A stretch of DNA of 56,475 bases from Gymnopilus junonius (taxonomy: Eukaryota; Basidiomycota; Agaricomycetes; Agaricales; Galerinaceae): positions 1 through 56,475 of the forward strand of contig JADNYJ010000229.1 in NCBI GenBank assembly GCA_015501075.1, in the 5' to 3' direction. Below the pieces are notes generated by a model. The model searched no databases and was not told the DNA's origin. It was given only the letters and a program-made list of their open reading frames with translations. The translations under genes and the position numbers were made by a program. Shown piece after piece: positions 44,139 to 54,420 of the stretch (within the stretch, counting starts at the first letter, position 1; every line of letters begins with the position of its first letter).

Positions 44139-45455
44139 GTGTTCAGGCCTATTGTACTCCTGAACACTCTTGGCAAACTGGTTGAAAAGATGCTTTCCAA
44201 CTGCATTCAATTCAATGCTGTCAAGCATGATATCTTTCACCCTAATCAACTCAGTGGAGTGCGTCAGCACTCCACTGAGGATGCGGGCTTGCTCCTCACA
44301 CACCTGGTGCATGCAGGGTGGGCTCGCAGTTTAAAGACCAGTGTCATCGCCTTTGACGTGGCACAGTTCTTCCCTTCCCTCAATCACAAAGTATTGATTG
44401 CAATTCTCAGGAAGCAGGGCTTCCCTTCTAGCATGGTGGAATTCTTTTCATCATACCTGGTTGGCTGCTCCATGTCTTATGCCTGGAACAGCTTTCAATC
44501 TGACCCCCGACAGGCTGATGTCGGGGTTGGGCAGGGCTCTGCTTTGTCCCTGGTCCTATCAGCACTCTTCCTCGCACCAGTGCTGAAACTTTTCATGCAG
44601 AATGAGTCGGTTTCCGATACCACTCTGCTCTCTTATGTCGATGATGGCACACTTATTGTGCAGTCAAAGACACTCGATACCAATTGCACAGCCCTGAAAA
44701 GATCCTATGCAGTAATCTTCGAACTCTTCACAAAGTTCACCCTCACTCTTGAGCACGACAAGATGGAGTTATTCCATTTTGATCATTCTCATTCCGAGTT
44801 CAATCTGTCCATGGATCTAGGGTATGCTCCCTATACTCAGGACAAATGTCTGATGCCCAAGCCATTTTGGCGGTACTTGGGTTTCTTCTTCGATCAGAAG
44901 TTGACATTCCATGAACACGTCCGGTACTATTCCACAAAGTCCTTCACCACCGTTAAGGTGATGAGAATACTTGGTAACTCATCTAGGGGTCTTATGCCCA
45001 TGCAAAAGTGTCTGCTTTACAGGTCTTGTGTGTTGCCTATTGCAACATATGGCCTCTGGTTGTGGTTCTTCCAAGGTGCTAAGTGCCAGGGGACCATCAA
45101 GCTACTGACCAGCATGCAGAGGCATGCTGCGCTCTGGATTACCGGTGCATTCCGCACCTCTCCTATGGGGGGGATTGAAGCCCTTGCTGCCCTGGTCCCT
45201 ATCTACTTAGTCTTGAAACGTGCTGCCACAGTAGGTGTTCTGTGTATGGCGGCCCTCTCAGACACTCATTCAGTGCGCTCCCTTTTAAGCACACCCTTTT
45301 CCAAAGGAGCGAGTCCTCACCCTCGCTCTGCTGCTTTTATGATGGCCCCACAATGCGCTAAGGTGCGGGGTACTGTTATGGATGTTGATGACATGCTCTA
45401 TGTTGTCAGCAAGCCTCTGGAGCCTTTTGCTCCAGAAGCTCGTCCCGGCAGGTGA
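44139..45455 (+). CDS. LINE reverse transcriptase domain, open for 438 codons
   Basis: One open frame covers the RT core: FRPIVLLNTLGKLVEKMLSN, LSGVRQHSTEDAGLLLTHLV, VIAFDVAQFFPSLNHKVL (first catalytic Asp), QADVGVGQGSALSLVLSAL, and LLSYVDDGTLIV with the YVDD catalytic motif at 44634-44645. Then come WRYLGFFFDQKLTFHEHVRYY, KCLLYRSCVLPIATYGLWLW and AALWITGAFRTSP, as in Tad1-like LINEs of Agaricomycetes. It is the best preserved gene in the LINE cluster. Because the upstream endonuclease is deleted, it is not a working element; the first ATG is internal to the former ORF2. A stop at 45453-45455 separates it from RNase H. Confidence 0.8.
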   Translation: MFRPIVLLNTLGKLVEKMLSNCIQFNAVKHDIFHPNQLSGVRQHSTEDAGLLLTHLVHAGWARSLKTSVIAFDVAQFFPSLNHKVLIAILRKQGFPSSMVEFFSSYLVGCSMSYAWNSFQSDPRQADVGVGQGSALSLVLSALFLAPVLKLFMQNESVSDTTLLSYVDDGTLIVQSKTLDTNCTALKRSYAVIFELFTKFTLTLEHDKMELFHFDHSHSEFNLSMDLGYAPYTQDKCLMPKPFWRYLGFFFDQKLTFHEHVRYYSTKSFTTVKVMRILGNSSRGLMPMQKCLLYRSCVLPIATYGLWLWFFQGAKCQGTIKLLTSMQRHAALWITGAFRTSPMGGIEALAALVPIYLVLKRAATVGVLCMAALSDTHSVRSLLSTPFSKGASPHPRSAAFMMAPQCAKVRGTVMDVDDMLYVVSKPLEPFAPEARPGR

Positions 45456-45464
45456 TTCCTTGAG

Positions 45465-45902
45465 GTGCATCATGGAATTCACTTTGATATTACTCCAGCG
45501 CCCAAGGATAAAGGTGGGCTCAGGCGCGAGTGGTTAGACTGCTTCTGGGAAGCCTCGAAGCGGGAACCGTCTACTCTGGTGTGTGTCGGTGACGGGAGTC
45601 GCCCCACTGATCGGAACAAGCAGGCCATTGCAGCTTTGCTTGTATTTCACCAAGGGGTCGAGGTGCATGCATCTCACTACATGGCCGGGAGTGCTCTGGC
45701 GGAGGATGCTGAGCTTTACTCTCTATGTACTGCAGTTGTCCAGGCCTGTGCCATGGATAATTGTGACTACATTGTTATCTTGTCAGATGCCTCTGTGCAT
45801 TCCAGCCAAGCTCATTCCTTGGCCATTATTCATGCCCTTACAGAGTGGTGGACCAGAGGTCCTGGCTGCCACATCTCCCTTTATCATGTCCCATCCTCTT
45901 GT
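45465..45902 (+). pseudogene. LINE RNase H domain, truncated
   Basis: Continues the RT in another frame: LVCVGDGSRPTDRNKQAIAA (first Asp), GSALAEDAELYSLCTAVV (Glu), YIVILSDASVHS (second Asp, followed by a small deletion that removes the TKALGSLLD segment). The terminal VPSS is cut by the LTR. Confidence 0.7.
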
Positions 45903-46064
45903 TAGAGTGACTCTCACATGATATGTTACATGTCACAGAGTAGTTACATTGTAGCTAAGTCCTCCTGAAGTCCTTAGTTCTTAACTCTGGACTTCAGGTG
46001 AGTAGTACATAGTTTCTCCTTGTATTTAGTGAGTTCTTAACTCTGGACTTCAGTCCTTCTAACA
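45900..46064 (+). repeat. Copia-like LTR (165 bp)
   Basis: Begins TGTTAGAGTGACTC and ends CCTTCTAACA, so the termini are the inverted TGTTAGA/TCTAACA. Inside, AGTTCTTAACTCTGGACTTC occurs twice (45978 and 46032). There is no matching 5-bp target duplication. Confidence 0.65.
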
Positions 46065-46077
46065 GGTTATGGGCCCC
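46065..46077 (+). promoter_or_regulatory. Primer-binding site, complementary to the initiator-tRNA anticodon arm
   Basis: GGTTATGGGCCCC directly after the LTR nearly complements the anticodon stem-loop of initiator tRNA-Met (GGGCUCAUAACCC). Copia-type elements of Drosophila and some fungi prime from such a tRNA half. This marks the LTR as a 5' LTR, although no Copia gene follows. Confidence 0.5.
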
Positions 46078-46440
46078 AGCATCTGAGACTGCAGGAATCA
46101 ACTTTATTCATTTCCTTTGCACTCTAGCAGATTGCCGCTTCGCAACTTCGATACACACATGCATACACATTCCTGGCCACGCCTATGCAGATAGCTACCC
46201 AGACAAACATGCAAACTGCGTTTCTTCAATTTGACCATTTAGGACTCAATTCAACTTCGCTTCACAATGTGCCCATTCATTCTCGCACACATTCACAACT
46301 TCACATACTGAGTACTGGTATTACCGCTATTCACATTGCCTCATTTCACATCGTTCCAACTGCTGGTCCTCGAGTTATCATCGAAGATTGTCTTGCATCT
46401 CAACTCAGTGAGATCAGCACTTCATTCATCTTTGCACATA
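46078..46440. other. CT-rich unassigned sequence after the Copia LTR
   Basis: No gene seen. It continues after the LINE insertion at 46764-46984. It may be an untranslated Copia leader or unrelated DNA. Confidence 0.3.
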
Positions 46441-46748
46441 GCCCCCTGCTTTGGTGACCCAAAATGGTCTGCCTTCAGTGGCTAACACAGTACGCGCACA
46501 TCCCGGGCTGTCGGGTTTGGCTGGCGGGCCCCCTTCCAGTGCCCTTCCATCACTTTGTTGGACCCCTCCCTTCAGTTGGGGCATCAACGAGAGTACGGGT
46601 CCACTGTTTGTGGTCCTAAGTTGGCCCGCGAGAGCCAGTCTTGCACTAGGCATAGTTTAATGGTAGATTACTTTGGGTGCATGTATATCTGTGACCGGAC
46701 TGCTTTTGCGCACTGGTATATAAATCCTTGATTTTAAAAAAAAAAAAT
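46441..46748 (+). mobile_element. 5'-truncated LINE 3' end with poly(A) and 15-bp target duplication
   Basis: Shares the 3' end with the LINE at 46985-47290 in opposite orientation, ending in an A-run. The flanks TTCATCTTTGCACAT (46425-46439) and TTCATCTTTGCGCAT (46749-46763) are a 15-bp duplication with one difference, the mark of target-primed reverse transcription. Confidence 0.85.
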
Positions 46749-47448
46749 TTCATCTTTGCGCATTTCCTCGCCTACACCCTTGCCGCATTCTTTGTAACAT
46801 GGACTATCTGTTACGGGTCACACCCTTGACGTGCCTGCTTCATTGCATCCTCATTCGATTACCTCATCATTCACAATCAACACTTATTCCTATAAAGTGT
46901 CAACTCTACTACTTTGCCTTTTTGCCTTTTCAGCCTCATTCTGCCCACTATGAACACCAACTTCACTTTTACCTTCCAAAAACTTTTTTTTTTTTTTTAA
47001 ATCAAGAATTTATATACCAGTATGCGAAAGCAGTCCAGTCGCAGATATACATACACCCAAAGTAATCTACCATTAAACTATGCCTAGTGTGAGACTGGCT
47101 CTCGCGGGCCAACTTAGGACCACAAACAGTGGACCCATACTCTCATTGATGCCCCAACTGAAGGGAGGGGTCCAACAAAGTAATGGAAGGGCACTGGAAG
47201 GGGGCCCGCCAGCCAAACCCGACAGCCCGGGATGCGCGCGTACTGTGTTAGCCACTGAAGGCAGACCATTTCGGGTCACCAAAGCAGGGGGCTACAAGGT
47301 CTGTTGATAGCGCCGAAGCTCCAGAACCAAAGCCCCCACCCTCAACCCAGCAAAGCTGAAGCCCGCCAAGTATTAGAACTCTGTTCTGAGTGCACCCCAA
47401 ACCAACGAATCCAGCCAACAGGGACAGCACCTACCTTGCCCAGCCAAG

Positions 47449-47703
47449 TTATCCGACACCTCGAGGAGGGCGGTTGAAAGTGAACGCAGTGGGGTTAGCC
47501 TTCAAAAATGATACAAGCTGATCCAGGCGAACTGGATAGTCATGACAATCATGTTGGGGACATGTTCGGAATAAGTGATCACAAGTTTGAGTATGGTGGC
47601 CACACTCGCAACTGGTGGATTCAGGAATGTTGAATTGAGAATAATACTCCCCAATGGGAGCATGGTTAGTAATGGCACAAGAGACCCTTGTGAAGAGAGT
47701 CAA
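47449..47703 (-). pseudogene. LINE ORF2 C-terminal Cys/His motif
   Basis: Frame with SCAITNHAPIGEYYSQFNI, then CECGHHTQTCDHLFRTCPQH, the Cys/His cluster found at the end of many fungal LINE ORF2 proteins, followed by a short tail. Confidence 0.65.
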
Positions 47704-47954
47704 GTTGCCGCCTGCAGCCTGAAGCCAGGGGCCCCCTCATTTGGCCCGTGGTTCGAGTTGACCCCTGTCAAGGTTGGTGAGTGACAGAAATTGTTGCCCT
47801 AAGTATGAAGGTTGCTGGAACAACTCCTGCCAGCCTTCCCCTGGATTATCGTCCACTGCTTTGCACAGTGAGGCAAGCGAGTGCGGCATGTTAGGCCCCA
47901 CCGTGACTGAGAGCTCAGTCACCATGATATGAGCTTGGTAGTGTATGCCCCATT

Positions 47955-48356
47955 TCAAAGAGGATGGGACATGATGAAGGGAGATGTGGCGCCAGGACCT
48001 CTGGTCCACCACTCTGTAAGGGCATGAATCACAGCCAAGGAATGAGCTTGGCCGGAATGCACGGAGGCATCGAGCAGACTCCCCAAAGCCTTGGTGGAGT
48101 CCGACAAGATAACAATGTAGTCACAATTATCCATGGCACAGGCCTGGACAACTGCAGTACATAGAGAGTAAAGCTCAGCATCCTCTGCCAGAGCACTCCC
48201 GGCCATGTAGCGAGATGCATGCACCTCAACTCCTTGGCGAAATACAAGCGAAGCTGCAATGGCCTGCTTGTTCCGATCGGTGGGGTGACTCCCATCGCCA
48301 ACACAGACCAGAGTGGACGGTTCCTGCTTCGAAGCTTCCCAGAAGCGTCTAACCAT
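47955..48356 (-). pseudogene. LINE RNase H domain
   Basis: LVCVGDGSHPTDRNKQAIAA, ALAEDAELYSLCTAVVQACA and YIVILSDSTKALGSLLDASV give the D, E and D of the RNase H active site, all preserved. Frameshifts flank it on both sides. Confidence 0.75.
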
Positions 48357-48423
48357 TCATGCCAGAGCCCAACTTTATCCTTGGGTGCCAGGGTAATATC
48401 AAAGTGAATTCCCATGATGTAAT

Positions 48424-49765
48424 TCAAGGAATCACCCACCGGGCAGCTTTGGAGCAAAGGCTCCAGAGGCTCGCTGACAACATGGAGCATGTCATCACAT
48501 CCATAACAGTACCCCGCACCTTAGCACATTGTGGGGCAGTCATAAAGCAGCAGAGTGAGGGTGAGGACTCACTCCTTTGGAAAAGGGTGCTTAAAAGGGA
48601 GCGCACTGGATGAGTGTCCGAGAGGGCTGCCATGCGCAGAACACCTACTGCAGCAGCATGTTTCAAGACTAAATGGATAGGGACCAGGCCAGCAAGGGCT
48701 TCGATCCCTCCCATAGGAGAGGTGCGAATGCACCAGTAATCCAGAGTGCAGCATGCTCTGCATGCTGGTCAGTAGTTTGATGGTCCCCTGGCACTTAGCA
48801 CCTTGGAAGAACCACAGCCGGAGGCCATATGTTGCAATAGGCAACACACAAGACCTGTAAAGCAGACGCTTTTGCATGGGCGTAAGCCCCCTAGATGAGT
48901 TACCAAGCATCCTCATCACCTTAACGGTGGTGAAGGACTTGGTGGAATAGTACCAGACATGTTCATGAAATGTCAATTTCAGTCAAAGAAGAAACCCAAG
49001 TACTGCCAAAATGGCTTGGGCGTCAGATGTTTGTCATGGGTGTAGGGAGCATACCCTAGATCCATGGACGGATTGAACTCAGAATGAGAGCGATCAAAAT
49101 GGAATAACTCCGTCTTGTCATGCTCAAGAGTGAGGGCGAACTTTGTGAAGAGTTCGAAGATCACTGCATAGGACCTTTTCAGGGCTATGCAATTGGCATC
49201 AGAGTCTTTGACTGCACAATAAGTGTGCCATCATCAACATAAGAGAGCAGAGTGGTATCGGAAACCGACTCATTCTGCATGAAAAGTTTCAGCACTGGTG
49301 CGAGAAAGAGTGCCGAGAGGACCAGGGACAAAGCAGAGCCCTGCCCCACCCGACATCAGCTTGTTGGGGGTCAGATTGAAACCTTCCAGGCATAAGACAT
49401 GGAACGGCCGACCAGGTATGATGAAAAGAATTCCACCACGTTAGGGGGAAGCCCTGCTTCCTGAGAATCGCAATCAGCACTTTGTGATTGAGGGAAGGGA
49501 AGAACTGTGCCATGTCAAAGGCATGACACTGGTCTTTAACCCAGCCCACCCTGCACACACCAGGTGCATGAGGAGCAAGCCCGCTCCTCGGTGGAAATGC
49601 TGCCGCACTCCGCCAAGTTGATTAGGATGAAAAATATCGTGCTTGACAGCATCGAATTGAATGCAGTTGGAAAGCATCTTTTCAACCAATTGCCAAGGGT
49701 GTTCAGGAGTACAATAGGCCTGAATGCCTTAGGCATGGAATACGAGGGCTTGTTCGCTTAGGAAT
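48424..49765 (-). pseudogene. LINE reverse transcriptase, frameshifted
   Basis: Spread over at least five frames: AFRPIVLLNTLGNW, QFFPSLNHKVLIAILRKQGF, the YVDD motif at 49241-49230, ALTLEHDKTELFHFDRSH, LTPKPFWQYLGFFFD, MTFHEHVWYYSTKSF and RLLYRSCVLPIATYG. It is the counterpart of 44139-45455 on the plus strand. Confidence 0.8.
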
Positions 49766-51250
49766 GATCACCGACAAGGACTCCTTAAAGTGAGTCGGCC
49801 AATACCCAACCCAAGGCAGGCGTTAGCTAACTGCACAAACACCTGAAGACAGTGTTCTGTGAATAATTGCCTTAAGGTGTGACCACTTAATATGATCAGG
49901 ACCCGGCGCTGAGTTGTTAGAGCAGGATGCCAAGGCCTCCCTCAATTCTAACAGGAAAAGGTGGTCCACTCTGCACTTCCATATCAGGAAGGGAGGTGAG
50001 ACCACTAATGTCATACATTCGGTCAGAGGCCAAATTGTACTGCCATGAAGGGCATCCCAGAGGGAGGGCATATCATGGCAGGGCTGCCCATTAAATTGGA
50101 TAGCCTCGGAGGTGGTAACTTGCACTGCTGGATCCAATTCATGAGATCCCAGGGGCGCTTGTTGGTAGTGGCAACTTCGTTGATGCATCATCAAAGAACT
50201 TGCGCTTAGCAGCTTTTACAGCTTTGCAGAAAATTTTATGGTTATCGCGAGAGTTATCTCGCTGATAAGCATTGAAGGAATCCTCACAGAATTGTCCCAC
50301 CAAGGACGGGAGTGAGGGGAAATACGAATCACCTTGGAGTACTTTTGCCAAGCATCCAAGAAGGCAGAAGCCACATCCGAAGACACAGCCTCCACCTGAT
50401 CCAGGGTGTGATCAGTGCAAAGGGATCAATGCCCTTGAGCTTCTCAATGATGGACATCATGAAGTCATCCAATTGATCTGGTGGCAGTGAGCACATCAGA
50501 ACAGTTGCTGCAGCCAGAGCAACAGAAATAAGCAGGCTAGCAGAACATGGTCCGATGGCCCATGCCACAGTTCTCCTCACTGAGTGCCTACAGACAGCTC
50601 CTCGGTAGGTTGAACAAAGATGAGGTTGATAACTGACTCTCATAGTGATGGGTTTCCAGGGATGTGAGTGGGACCCGGATTGACTGGGAGAGAGAGCATC
50701 AGTCCCAGCATAGCTGCCATGTTCAGCAGGTTATTGGCTGTCGTCCAATGATGCAGGACACCAGGGTCCCACTTACTCGAATGACAGTTGAAGTCACCCT
50801 CCATGTAATGAAACATTGGGAGAAAGTCGGCCTGCTCAGTGAGCAGGTCGATAGCTGTGTGTTTGTCATCAGAATACACATTCAGTAAATTAACAATGGT
50901 GTCCCTGGTAAACAGAGAAACTGCCATGATATCACAGTGATCTATAAGATCTCATTGCATGGCAGGGTGCCAGGGGTTCAGCCTTGTTGAAATGTAGGTC
51001 AGAATGCATGGCTGGAGCCCAGTGGGGTCAGGCTGAACCATTACCTTCCAATCAGGGTGGTTCAGTGCTCCAATAACTGCCTCACCTTCGGGATCTCTCA
51101 AAGACGGAGCATGTCATATCTCATGCCAAGGTGGCTCTTGCAAGAAATTAATGTCAAAAGAGTCTTTTAGACAGTCTAGAAGTACATCGATATGACCATA
51201 ATTCTGGTTACAATTGTACAAAATGATTCTAACATCCTCCTTTCTTCTTA
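49766..51250 (-). pseudogene. LINE ORF2 N-terminal part: AP-type endonuclease and linker
   Basis: Reading right to left: ILLYNCNQNYGHIDVLLDCL and INFLQEPPWHEI near 51100-51230 (catalytic Asn and Glu regions), NLLNVYSDDKHTAIDLL, then EGDFNCHSSKWDPGVLHHW at about 50750-50800 (GDFN motif), a linker, and GPDHIKWSHLKAII at about 49850-49910 leading into RT. An AP-type endonuclease nicks target DNA for priming. Frameshifts and stops make it inactive. Confidence 0.7.
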
Positions 51251-51279
51251 TTATCAAGCTAGAGGAGGGACGTTAGATG

Positions 51280-51600
51280 TCAAGGTCTGGAGTGCATTTC
51301 TATCATGTACCTCATGGTATTTGCTACGATCCAATCATGATCGAAGCGGTGTTCCCAGAACTTGCAATTGCATCCTGTGGCAGGGTGCTTGCCCCGGCAA
51401 TTGGGGCAGCGGGCCTTGTGGGGGCATGGCTCACCACTGGGGTGGGGTGGCACATACCGTCCGAATCCGGCGGGGGCTGGTTGCAGCAGGGCCGAGGGCG
51501 CGATGCTCATCAGTGGCGTGAGGCCCACCACACATTTGAGTGATGGCATGCTCAAAGTAGTGAATAGTAAGTGACCCGCAGATCAAGGACCCTGGAAATG
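51280..51600 (-). pseudogene. LINE ORF1 zinc-knuckle region
   Basis: GEPCPHKARCPNCRGKHPATGC then CKFWEHRFDHDW gives a Cys/His knuckle cluster. It is preceded by a Pro/Ser-rich linker to about 51880. Confidence 0.65.
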
Positions 51601-51939
51601 GTGTCCGGAGTTTGAGGTGAAGGAGCGCTTGGGATGGGAGGAGAGAGGAATGGGAGGTGGCCCTGGAGGGGCGGCCTCTGATATTGGACCAGCTTAGCCT
51701 TCTGTTTGCGGGGCTGAAGCTTGGTATGAGAAGAAGTGGGAGCGGGAGCCCTGGGGGGCTCCTCAGGGTCTGCTGGAGGGCCAGTCTGCTTTGGAGGGGC
51801 AGACTGGGAGGATGATGGCTCAGGAGGGGGAGCAGAAGCTCCCTCCTCGAGTCTTCACTAGGTCTCGATACATGAGGTCTGCTAAGGAACTATCAGAATC
51901 AATAAGGTTACGGACGATTGACCATCTAAGAGATGGCGA

Positions 51940-52347
51940 TCATGCACTGACACCCGTGGCCTCCTTGGCCCAGGGGGAAGTGTTGATCAAATTCACTATC
52001 TTGGTGAAGAGGCCGGCATAATCAGGGCGATCTGCCCCTGATAAAGTAGAAGGACCATTGGCCATCATAAATGAACCAATGGTCTTCAGTGACTCCGCCA
52101 CAGCCACCCAGTCCCTATCCATTCCTGTGAGGGAAAGGGCAGTAGGCTGCAGCTCTGGAGAGGCACTTGGGAGAGGAAAACGAATGGTATCATCATCCTC
52201 CCCCATGGAAACATCGGGGGATGAAGCCCTCGAAGCAATGGGAGTAGTGGCCCGTGAGTGTATCACTGACTGAGACTCAGCCTCCTCCCACTCACAAGGA
52301 GCAGGGGTGGATGAAGCATGTCTCTCTCGAGTGGATCGAGAGGACAA
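51940..52347 (-). pseudogene. LINE ORF1 N-terminal region
   Basis: SRSTRERHASSTPAPCEWEE, TPIASRASSPDVSMGEDDD, VAVAESLKTIGSFMMANGPS and DYAGLFTKIVNLINTSPWA, the same protein as the plus-strand fragment at 43725-44042. Confidence 0.7.
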
Positions 52348-52435
52348 AGAACCCTCAGGGGTTGGAGACTGGTACTCAAGGCTCCAACGACGGTAAATGC
52401 CCGCCAGAGGCAGAGAGGGAGAGGCGCTTGGGCGC

Positions 52436-53762
52436 GGTGATAAGTTTAGGTAGTTTGTAGGTATGAAAAACGAAATAGATCGCTTTTATTGAACCCAACA
52501 AATATCCCTTGACTTGTGTAAGTTCTGGGGAGTGTAAGTATCAATGTCTTTTAATTAAGTTCGCTTTTATGGGGTTTTACAATGGGTTGTAGGGGTTCTT
52601 TGGATAATGGATCGCTTTAATTGACTTCTGGCTTGGAAACTTTCTCTAAACTTGACTGATCTCTTCTTGAGATAAACTAGGCTCTGGCTATGCTTTTGAA
52701 CTAAAAGACTTTGTACTTTTGTAGCTGAGTGATGCTCTGTCTACTCCCAACTACTCAACTAGGTCCTGACTTGAATAATAAGCCTTTGCTTAATCTATCT
52801 CTTATTTGAGCTCAATTCTAAGTTTGTCTGAAGCTTATCTCGCTTTTATATCAATCAATTGTCTTTCTATTATCTAGTTTAGAAGCCAGACGCTCGATTG
52901 TATTGCTACGACTCGAGGGTGCTGTCTGCTTCCTTTTCTACACTAATTCTACTGGGTTTTTATACTATTTTACTGGGCATCTTACTAAGCTAATTTGATA
53001 AGCGCTGTGTAATTAATTATCTCGTCATTAGTCTGATTCGGAGTGAGGGGAATTATGCCATTGGTTGGGCATATTCATCAAGTGCCGAATATTTATCTCA
53101 TTGCCATATAAGGCATTTTATCGGATTAATATTCCTGCTGTTGCGATCGTGCAACGGCCGTTCATTATAGCGTCTTTAATATTTGTCTACCTCGCAGAGG
53201 ATTTTGTCTACGTCCTCAGGGGCTTGCTAATGTGTCTAGGATAGGTGTATATTTATTAGTTCTATGAGGGAACGCGAGGGGACGAGCGTCCTTGCGTCGC
53301 ATCTTCATATTACCAAAAATAGCACCCGCTCTGATGTCGATCATCGTGGATTATTCCTTTTCCGGTTACATTCCTCCGGATGATAAAATAGATTACACCG
53401 GCTTCGGGGTAATTGACTTGTTTGGGCTGTCGCTCTGCATGTCTATATCAGGTCAAAGGTCATTCCCATTGTCTGTGCATGTTTCCGCGCTCCCTTGGTA
53501 GTTATTTTAAATAAACTCGAGGCCCCTACTAGTGTGTAAGGACTGTAGTAATTCGCTTGTGTATCTTATAATAAATGATTAATGATTACTAGGTGATCAT
53601 AATCATTATATCTTTTGATATTAAGCTTTTAATGTTTAAATGTGGTTTTCTCAGTATATTCGGGATGTTTAAGCTCGGGAAGGCTATCAACAACCTATAT
53701 TAATTTATAGAGATGGTCGAAAATAATGGGGATGGCCTGTTTTCACACATAACTGTGTAACA
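52436..53762 (-). repeat. Probable LTR of a second Gypsy element (left boundary uncertain)
   Basis: Ends at ACTGTGTAACA (53762), and the next plus-strand bases GTCTCATCATCTCCCCTG read as a polypurine tract on the minus strand. CAATAAAAG on the minus strand near 52480 could be a polyadenylation signal. The left end is cut by the LINE at 52435, or lies there. Confidence 0.4.
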
Positions 53763-54341
53763 GTCTCATCATCTCCCCTGACTTTAGATATTGACCATCC
53801 TTGGTCATCTATCTGGACTCTAATAATTTTTTTTTTTTTTAATTAACATTTGGGATATGTTTCCTTCTTTTGCCCTCATGCATTTTTCATTGATTTTATC
53901 AAGTCAATTTGATTCCTAATGCCGCTTTGTGTCAAAAATTTTTCATGTCTGAATTTTTGTGTCTGTCACTTATATCATTATATCTTCATTAGTCTTATTC
54001 AATATCATTGTTTCCTCATCATCTCCCTCGACCTAAATTCTGACTGTCCTCAGTCGAATTATTTGACAAGAGAGAAGACGTACTCAAGGATCAATCTTTA
54101 ATTAATCAACACTGCCACCGGTCCGACATATTCCTAAACAGGGAATTTACTCCTGCTAAATAAGGCAATGTAAAGATCGTATTCAGTTCTAAGGTCCTAG
54201 GAATTGTTTTGAGCCTCAGAGGCAAGCATTTGGTGTCTCCAATAGTGGCGCACTATCTTTCAAGCGCTTAACCATTTCCCCTCTGAATTTCAAAGGCAGA
54301 GAATTTTTATTGAACGGCCCCCAATCTGTTTTTATCACAGG
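53763..54341. other. Gene-less stretch between the LTR and the accessory gene
   Basis: AT-rich, with a T-run at 53828. No ORF of note. It presumably holds the accessory gene's upstream region. Confidence 0.35.
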
Positions 54342-54349
54342 TATAAAAA
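54342..54349 (+). promoter_or_regulatory. TATA box of the accessory gene
   Basis: TATAAAAA, 72 bp upstream of the ATG at 54421, with a pyrimidine-rich stretch between, as expected for a basidiomycete promoter. Confidence 0.45.
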
Positions 54350-54420
54350 CCAGGTGAGTTTGCTCGCTTTTCAATATCCCCCTTCCTCGTATTTGAAGTC
54401 AATATTTATCTTGTCTCACA

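Larger units (their letters stand above)
43552..45899 (+). mobile_element. Plus-strand Tad1-like LINE copy with an internal deletion and truncated 3' end
   Basis: Begins at CCCAAGCGCC, the same point where the minus copy ends (52435). ORF1 sequence runs to about 44100, then jumps directly to the RT at the point equivalent to 49763 of the minus copy, removing about 2.1 kb (the zinc-knuckle and endonuclease parts). It stops in the RNase H domain where a Copia LTR begins. Confidence 0.85.
46985..52435 (-). mobile_element. Nearly full-length Tad1-like LINE, 5.45 kb
   Basis: The poly(A) (T-run at 46985-47000) is at the left. Going right it has a 3' UTR, a C-terminal cysteine-rich motif, RNase H, RT, an AP-type endonuclease, an ORF1 zinc knuckle and ORF1 N-terminus, and a 5' end at about 52435. 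All ORFs carry frameshifts. No target duplication is visible. Confidence 0.85.
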
